A stretch of DNA of 64,000 nucleotides. It comes from Hanleya hanleyi. Its lineage: Eukaryota > Mollusca > Polyplacophora > Lepidopleurida > Hanleyidae. The stretch covers positions 124,001-188,000 of the forward strand of contig JAVTVY010047843.1 in NCBI GenBank assembly GCA_036873755.1, in the 5' to 3' direction. The position numbers and the translations under genes are program-made. Below, piece by piece: positions 57,883-64,000 of this stretch. A model generated the notes under the pieces. That model saw nothing but the letters and a program-made list of their open reading frames with translations, was not told where the DNA came from and searched no databases. Each line of letters begins with the position of its first letter. The first letter of the stretch is position 1.

Positions 57883-58589
57883 ATGTGACGATTTTAATCA
57901 ACGTCACAAAACACTGGTGCAGAAACTTAAAAGATAGTGCCACGGCACTGTAGCGCTCATCTGGCTATAACTGGAGAAAGTGGCTGCAAGAAATTTTTAC
58001 TGAAGAACTGCAATAGATGAGTTTCTAACTTGCGTTGTCTCCCCTGAACAAAATGGCAACATAGTCGATTTCACAGGAGGTCAAGCTGCAAATTCATGAT
58101 TGTAATTGAAGGTTACGGAATAAAGGCAATTATACCAAAATATAATGTGTGATTGTCAGTAAGCTGTATAAGCAATAACCAGAACCAATTTTTATTATGT
58201 GATTGCAGTCGTTCGTCCATCTGTCCACTTCGTGTCCGGACAGTACATTGGACAGTTTTTAACCTTAGCTACGATTCCAATATTTTGTGGGTATATGCAC
58301 CAGGGGGAGACATGTCGAGTACGAAATATGTGCGACTGGGTTGTTACGATGGCAATGAGATGTAACAGGACATTTCTGGTGAGGTATGGCCTAACCAAGA
58401 CATACCCCCATCTGTCTGCGAAGATGTAAAAGATAGCGCCACGGCACTGTAGGTCATCTGTCTGTAACTGGAGAAAGTAGCTGTGAGAAATTTTTACTAA
58501 AGAATTGCAATAGATGAGTTTCTAACTTGTGTTGTCCCCCCTGAACAATCCATGATCCATGCAGTTATTTCCTGAGATTTTATGATAAA

Positions 58590-60010
58590 GTTTCATGGGA
58601 AATTCAAGATGGGGCAATATTGGATTTTCGAAATGAACCAAAAAAAGGTATCTTGCACAACTGGACCACAAGGGGAATCTGTGTATCAACATCCATGCAG
58701 TAATATCCTAAGAATTCACGATAGCAAAATTTCATGGGGAAATCCAAGATGGCCACCAGGATTTTTCAATCAGACCATATATGGTATCCTGCACATCTAG
58801 ACCCCAAGGGCAACCTCTGTACCAAAATTGAGAAAGATCCATGCAGTAGTTCTTGAGAAATCACGATAACAATGTTTCATCTGGAAATCCAAGATGGCCG
58901 CCTGGTGGCCATATTGGATTTTTCAATCAGACTACAAATTGTATCTTGCGCAACTAGACCCCAAGGGGAACCTCTGTACCAAATTTGAGAACGATCCATG
59001 CAGTAGTTCCTGAGAAATCGCGATAATGTTTCATCTGGAAATCCAAGATGGCCGCCTGGTGATCATATTGGATTTTTCAATCAGACCGCAAATTGTATCT
59101 TGCGCAACTAGACCCCAAGGGGAACCGGTGCATCAAATTTGAGAAAGATCCATGCGGTTCTTCCTGATAAATCACGATACCGAAGTTTCATAGGGAAATC
59201 CAAGATGGCCGCCTGGTGGCCATATTGGATGTTCGAATCAGAGCAGAAAAGGTATCTTGCACAACTAGACCCCCAAGAGGAACCTGTGTACCAAATTTGA
59301 GAAAGATCCATGCAGTAGTTAACGAAAAATAATGATGACAAGATTTCACTGGCAAATTCAAGATGGCCGCCTTGTGGCCATATTGGATTTTTCAATTAGA
59401 CCACAAATTGTATCTTGCACAACTAGACCCCAAGGGGAACCTCTGTACCAAATTTGAGAAAGATCCATGCAGTACTTCCTGAGAAATCGAGATAACAATG
59501 TTTCATCTCGAAATCCAAGATGGCCGCCTGGTGGCCATATTGGATTTCTGAATCAGACCACAAAAGTATCTTGCACAACTAGACACTAAGGGGAACCTGT
59601 GTATCAAATTTGAGAAAGATCCATGCAGTACTTCCTCATAAATCACGATAACGAAGTTTCATATGGAAATCCAAGATGGCCGCCTGGTGGCCATATTGGA
59701 TGTTCGAATCAGAGCAGAAAAGGTATCTTGCACAACTAGACCCCAAGGGGAACCTGTGTACCAAATTTGAGGAAGATCCACAAAGTAGTTCCTGAGAAAT
59801 TGCAATAACAATGTTTCATGGGGAAATCCAAGATGGCCGCCTGGTGGCCATATTGGATTTGTGAATCAGACCACAACAGGTATCTTGCACAACTAGACCC
59901 CAAGGGGAACCTGTGTACCACATTTGAGAAAGATCTATGCAGCAGTTCCTGAGAAATCGCGATAACAATGTTTCAATGGCAAATTCAAGATGGCCGCCAT
60001 GGCGGCCATA
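58590..60010 (+). repeat. Array of about 157-bp units, ten copies, inside the HINE
   Basis: The anchor AAGATGGCCGCCTGGTGGCC or a variant occurs at 58605, 58747, 58891, 59045, 59202, 59360, 59517, 59673, 59830 and 59987. After the first few units the spacing settles at 156-158. Each unit contains 'aactagaccccaaggggaacc' and 'gagaaagatccatgcagtag'. Minus-strand ORFs here are periodic. Confidence 0.9.
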
Positions 60011-60119
60011 TTTAAAATCGTATCGACACGGCATGAACAAATTCTGGTGTACTCATTGGGGGGAACATGCATGCCAAGTTTCAGCTTAATCGGCCAAGCG
60101 GTTTCAGAGAAGAAGATGT

Positions 60120-60183
60120 TTACGCACAACGGACGACGCACGACGCACGACGGACGACGCACGATGGACGACGGACGACGGAC
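60120..60183 (+). repeat. ACGACGG/CGACGCA minisatellite near the HINE 3' end
   Basis: About nine short units of 6-8 bases, variants of acgacgg and acgacgc, directly precede the terminal hairpin region. Confidence 0.7.
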
Positions 60184-60235
60184 AGTCAGGCCATGACATA
60201 AGCCCATCGGGCCTTCGGCCCAGATGAGCTAAAAA

Positions 60236-60749
60236 CAGGGCTATTCCACCAAGCGCCCACACTCAAAGTTTCTCAAATTTGGCGATACATATCGCATGCT
60301 GATAGCAAAATACGAACGTAGCGTGCAAGATCTATGGCGCTACGTTTCGTAACTTGTGTCTAATTCCGCTTAACCCGGGGCTAGGGGCCGTATGAGCCTA
60401 TGTACTTCAAGAACCTCATGGTACTCATATGAACAGTCACAATCAAAGCGTCACTGAGATACATCATTCTTTAGATGACGACTTTACAACGAATATTATG
60501 GATTAAGAATACTGATCAGCGATACGGATTTGATATTTTTGGAACATCATGATGTCTTGCCGGCATCATTGAAAACTGTTGACCGCTTCTCTCTTGCAGG
60601 AAACAAGCCTATGTTATTGTATACTATGATTGTCTTTTTGAATTTGGTGCTAATACTGTTATATGGAAAATGGAATAGGTCTTTGGATTATGGACGCTGA
60701 TATTCTCTAATGGATGATGGCTGGATTATGAATGACGGACTAGACGCTT
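60236..60749 (+). pseudogene. Penelope-like RT C-terminus and 3' tail (split-off part)
   Basis: The reading frame continues as S-T-K-R-x-H-S-K-F-L-K-F-G-D-T-Y-R and R-S-V-Q-D-L-W-R-Y-V-S before a stop near 60350, completing the RT thumb. About 400 non-coding bases follow to the terminus GAATGACGGACTAGACGCTT at 60749. The whole copy is thus 56588-60749 minus the 2.3-kb insertion. Confidence 0.75.
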
Positions 60750-61359
60750 GTAATTTAGTCACGGAGTGTTAGCCCTTTACTTTTTTTTCGTTACGGAGAC
60801 AAGGTAGAAGTTTGATAGGTGGGGGTATAATCCACCCAGTCATATTGGGGGTAAAAACTGTAGATACCCGTGATGATGCGGGGAAAACATGGTTCTCCGG
60901 ATTGAGCGTATCTCCGGCACACATGGTTTGATCGTTATTGGCCATACGTTCATCAAGTTGGCATATTGCAAGGTGTCAATACGACCCCAATTTTAATAAA
61001 TTAATATGCTATTAACGCTTGCCATCTTGCATGTTTACTGCCCAAGATTAACACGTTCACGTGGTAAAAAAGGTGGTGTTGAAATAACAGTTAAGAGTGC
61101 CCACAGGGATTGTTCTTTAAAATGTAATTACTAGTTGTGGACACAGCTCCAGCGTTATCTCTTTAGTTTAAGCGTAAATCAACCATATTATAACCTATAA
61201 CATTTTTTCGTTGGCTGGATAACTATAATCGGCTTTGCCTTTGATCGTACAAACATAACACTGCCCCAGACATCGAGACACATCCTGTTCAATTATACGG
61301 GGGTATGTTTAGGACGTCCCTATCAAACGTTCCCGACCACAACAACAAAACATAATACT
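60750..61359. other. Spacer of about 610 bp between two converging PLE 3' ends
   Basis: There is no reading frame. A 9-base inverted pair, TTTGATAGG (about 60812) and CCTATCAAA (about 61318), lies near the two sides. It might be host DNA captured between two independent insertions. Confidence 0.4.
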
Positions 61360-61790
61360 AAGCGTCTAGTCCGTCATTCAATATTCAGCCGTCGTCCATC
61401 AAGGAATTTCCGCGTCCATAATCCTAAGACCTAATTCATATAATAACATTAGCATCAAGTTAAAAGGATAAATCATAGTATACATAAAACTGTTCCAAAA
61501 ATGTTCCAAAAATATCAAATCCGTATCGCTGGTCAGTATTTTTAATCCATATGCTATACGTTGTAAAGTCGCCTTCTGGAGTACGATGTATCTCAGTCAC
61601 GCTTTGATTATGGGTATTCATATGAACATTGTGAGGATCTTGAAATACATAGGTTCATACGGCCCCTAGCCCCGGGTCAAGCGGATTTAGACACAAGTTA
61701 CGAAACGTATCGCCATAGATCTTGCACGCTACGCTCGTATTTTGCTATCAGCATGCGATATGTACCGGTATAAGAACGAAAAGCGATGGG
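61360..61790 (-). mobile_element. 5'-truncated Penelope-like copy, inverted
   Basis: It begins AAGCGTCTAGTCCGTCATTC and mirrors 60749 back to about 60270. It is truncated at the start of the RT C-terminal coding part. Identity to the neighbouring copy looks higher than to the copies in units 1 and 3. Confidence 0.7.
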
Positions 61791-62298
61791 ATTTCCCTGG
61801 CAGTTAAAATCTGCATTTGAATCAGCTAACACGGAAGAGCCGCTCTAAAGGCAGGTGATTCTCGACTCCCAGATTAGCTAGGTGCATACTTTGAATTGAC
61901 TCAATTACTGCTTCCCACATACCATGTTTTTGCGGTTGAAGAGAATATGTGCGAATTCATAGTCGTCGAGTGGCTTTGACCTGTGACTTAAATATTTGCA
62001 CACGAGCTTCGTTTCTCCAAGCAAAACGTGAGATGGCAATATAATGATAGCTCTTCGAAAGCATGCAGTGCTATTTCCCGAGGTTTTAGTTGGGGGCTGA
62101 CAATCATTATCCCAGGACAAAATGCACGGTTGGTGGTATTGAGGATCTTATCACTTCTGATGACCTCTTCAGACGCCGTTAGACGGAAATTTGCTTTCGA
62201 ACGTTGCCAGACATGTTCCAAGTGTTGACAGAATGGAAAACTATCTCTCATGGAGACCGACGGTAGTTGTTCATTACACACTTCAATGCGAAAACTAA
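61791..62298. other. Stretch without identifiable genes
   Basis: Minus-strand frames of 71 and 97 codons overlap here. The 97-codon frame (61988-62281) has a plausible composition but matches nothing I know and lacks splice context. No repeat was found. Confidence 0.3.
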
Positions 62299-62443
62299 TT
62301 TATTCGCTGAGAGATGACACATTCCGTTTTGTTAATCGTTTTGTTACATATAACACATATTTTGTTGCATTAACAAATGTTCATTTTGTTAAATTATCCC
62401 ATTAGGTTGATCAAATACAATTTGTCATCTCTCAGTGAATAAA
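62299..62443. repeat. Small palindromic element of about 145 bp
   Basis: TTTATTCGCTGAGAGATGAC at the left and GTCATCTCTCAGTGAATAAA at the right are reverse complements with one mismatch. They flank a T-rich centre with 'ttttgttaa' motifs. It could be a fold-back MITE. Confidence 0.55.
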
Positions 62444-62449
62444 ATTCAA

Positions 62450-64000
62450 CAAAAGAGTATTTAGTGATCACGTCCAATTAATCGAGATATTTTCTCGATG
62501 CCTTCCAGATAGACCGAGAATTTTTTCGGCTGAAACTGGGAGCGCTGAACCGAGAGTGTTGCGAAAGTCATTCGCAAACCAGTTTAACCTCCCAGTGTGA
62601 GTGTAGAATGGTGATAGTCAACACAGATTCTAATTTTCGATATGATGTGAGTGATCAGGAAGGAGGATATGGTCCGAAGAGCGGGCATTATAAATAATAG
62701 GGAATGAGATATACAATCATGCGACTATCACCGCTGAAAATGGAAATGCCCGCTGGAAAATTTCTCGTCGACAGGTAGCCTTTTCTCTAGAACCACCGAA
62801 ATTTAGACGATGTTATGCTGGAATGCTCACTGAAATAGCATGTTTACTATTTCCATTGATTGGGTCGTCAATTTTTTTTTCAAGGCGAACGCATTATTAT
62901 GCTGGTATCGCGATTATTCCGCATCATTATAATGTACAGTGTGTCAGTCTGATGGCAAGGTCAACATCCAAACAACAAAAACAGAAATGCACACCACACA
63001 TAAAAAACAGTATATTGCGAATAACCCGTTCAAATTAGTTTATTGGTATGTTTATGGTGTAAACGTAAGGAGCTCAAATGTAATTTGAGGAAAAAACAAA
63101 ACATCTTAATTGTTGCCGATATATGGTGAGATTCTGAACGTTTCGTTCCTGAGGCTTTCGTTTATTATGATTGTAGTGTTGTAACTTGTAAACATGGTGA
63201 ACTATGAAGCGACTGGTCGGCGTCGGGCCTCACAGGTATTTGTTCTGAATACGACCTTGCATTCTACTCCCTCGTTTGAACCGTTTTTTCTATCCGGTGG
63301 TCACGTACTTCATCATTTTCCATAAGATGACTTGATGAGGCTATTACACCCGCTCTGAAATGGTTGTATCTAATACCGCTCGAGCCGTGTGGTTATGTCA
63401 GTCAAGATGTGTTCATGAACAGCTCCAATAAATGATACAGGTCATAGAAGGGATCACTTTTGGTACTTGTAATGTTTTTTGACATATGCGGTCAGTATAT
63501 TTGTCTGGTGGGTCATATGTCTTCTTGTCAGTACGCCAGCATCGCTTCCCATCGAATCTTGTACTTATATGGCTATCAGATATCCTTTAGTTAGCAATAA
63601 ATTGCGCAGCTTTGAGTGATAGTAATTTGTAATAATTCTGCGTGAAATACGGCAGTATTGGGATGAGATGACTCCTTCCTCATTTGTCACACTAATTAAT
63701 TTCGACATGCTGTTCATCGTCCCATTTCAATGCAAGGGAATACTGGCTAAGAAGAGAAGCACAGGCTGGTTCTACCTTAAGTATGAATGGTAAAAATACT
63801 CACATCAACTATATAATTTAAAGGTTAATGTATATGGACACGTTTGAACGCAGAATGCCGGACTTGTTTCCAAGTGATGACAGTTTGGAATATTTCTCAC
63901 AAATGCTGTCGATAGGTGTTCAAAACCCTTCGCGAAAGTCAGCCGGCTGAATCACGTGCATATAAGTGTAGAATGACCAGATTCTGTGAACCCAATTTGG
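62450..64000. other. Right end of the window, nothing identifiable
   Basis: The longest frame has 71 codons and no recognisable motif. No terminal repeats, arrays or copies of the families described elsewhere were seen. Confidence 0.35.

Larger units (their letters stand above)
57930..60235 (+). mobile_element. Helentron-type (HINE/pearl-like) element inserted in the PLE reading frame
   Basis: The insertion separates 'agaaacttaaaag' from 'cagggctattccacc', which are contiguous in the relics at about 4006 and 33896. Subterminal inverted repeats GCTCATCTGG (57955-57964) and CCAGATGAGC (60220-60229) are exact complements. The 3' end has the hairpin GGGCC-TTC-GGCCC (60209-60221) and ends AGCTAAAAA. 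Inside lie an array of about 157-bp units and a minisatellite. The 5' arm occurs twice (57930-58060 and 58430-58555), so one element may be nested in or fused to another. No Rep/helicase is encoded. Confidence 0.75.

Noticed and set aside
59108..59395. Minus-strand ORFs in the 157-bp array
   Set aside because: They are periodic artefacts of the HINE repeats.
54793..60010. CRISPR-like repeat and spacer organisation
   Set aside because: The arrays are contiguous tandem repeats without unique spacers, in eukaryotic transposon DNA.
61988..62281. 97-codon minus-strand ORF as a host gene
   Set aside because: Composition is plausible, but there is no homology I recognise, no splice sites and competing frames; kept only as a note.

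Overview
This window looks like repeat-dense, AT-rich nuclear DNA of a marine invertebrate. Nearly everything recognisable is transposable-element DNA or decayed copies of it: a Ty3/gypsy LTR element, Penelope-like reverse transcriptases, GIY-YIG domains, TTAA-flanked DNA elements, and Helentron-type elements with internal tandem repeats of about 150-175 bp (the 'pearl'/HINE architecture known from bivalves). A mollusc is my best guess, but only from repeat style. I found no convincing complete host gene, no rRNA or tRNA gene and nothing prokaryotic. All comparisons were done by eye.

Layout. Positions 1-41461 are an array of diverged direct copies of one roughly 8-10 kb unit: unit 1 (1-12876), a partial unit 2 (about 24940-30861) and unit 3 (30862-41461). 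The units serve as each other's empty sites, so several insertions are dated and delimited inside the window. These are a CACTA-like element in unit 1 (4536-7127), the gypsy element at the end of unit 1 (12877-24795, 4-bp duplication CACA), a TTAA element in unit 2 (26053-27931) and a palindromic Penelope-like insertion in unit 3 (34641-37084, 11-bp duplication). The unit itself carries a dead Penelope-like reverse transcriptase.

The gypsy element is the most complete mobile element. Its LTRs of about 2.5 kb differ at very few positions. It has a tRNA-Leu-type primer site, gag-protease, RT/RNase H and a D,D35E integrase, followed by an unusual env-position ORF with a C2H2 finger behind a textbook splice acceptor. 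Its pol is nevertheless broken at three places.

The TTAA element at 26053-27931 carries two convergent genes: a THAP-type zinc-finger reading frame, and a first exon resembling P2RX7-like-domain proteins. Each is preceded by an inverted copy of the same terminal sequence containing TGACGTCA.

From 41.5 to 64 kb the window is a patchwork: several satellite arrays, a 661-bp element with perfect 14-bp termini, an RNase H fragment of a non-LTR element, a near-perfect 83-bp inverted repeat, and the best Penelope-like RT copy (56588-60749), which is split by a Helentron-like element. Long stretches at 45.2-46.4, 49.0-51.0 and 61.8-64.0 kb hold nothing I can identify.
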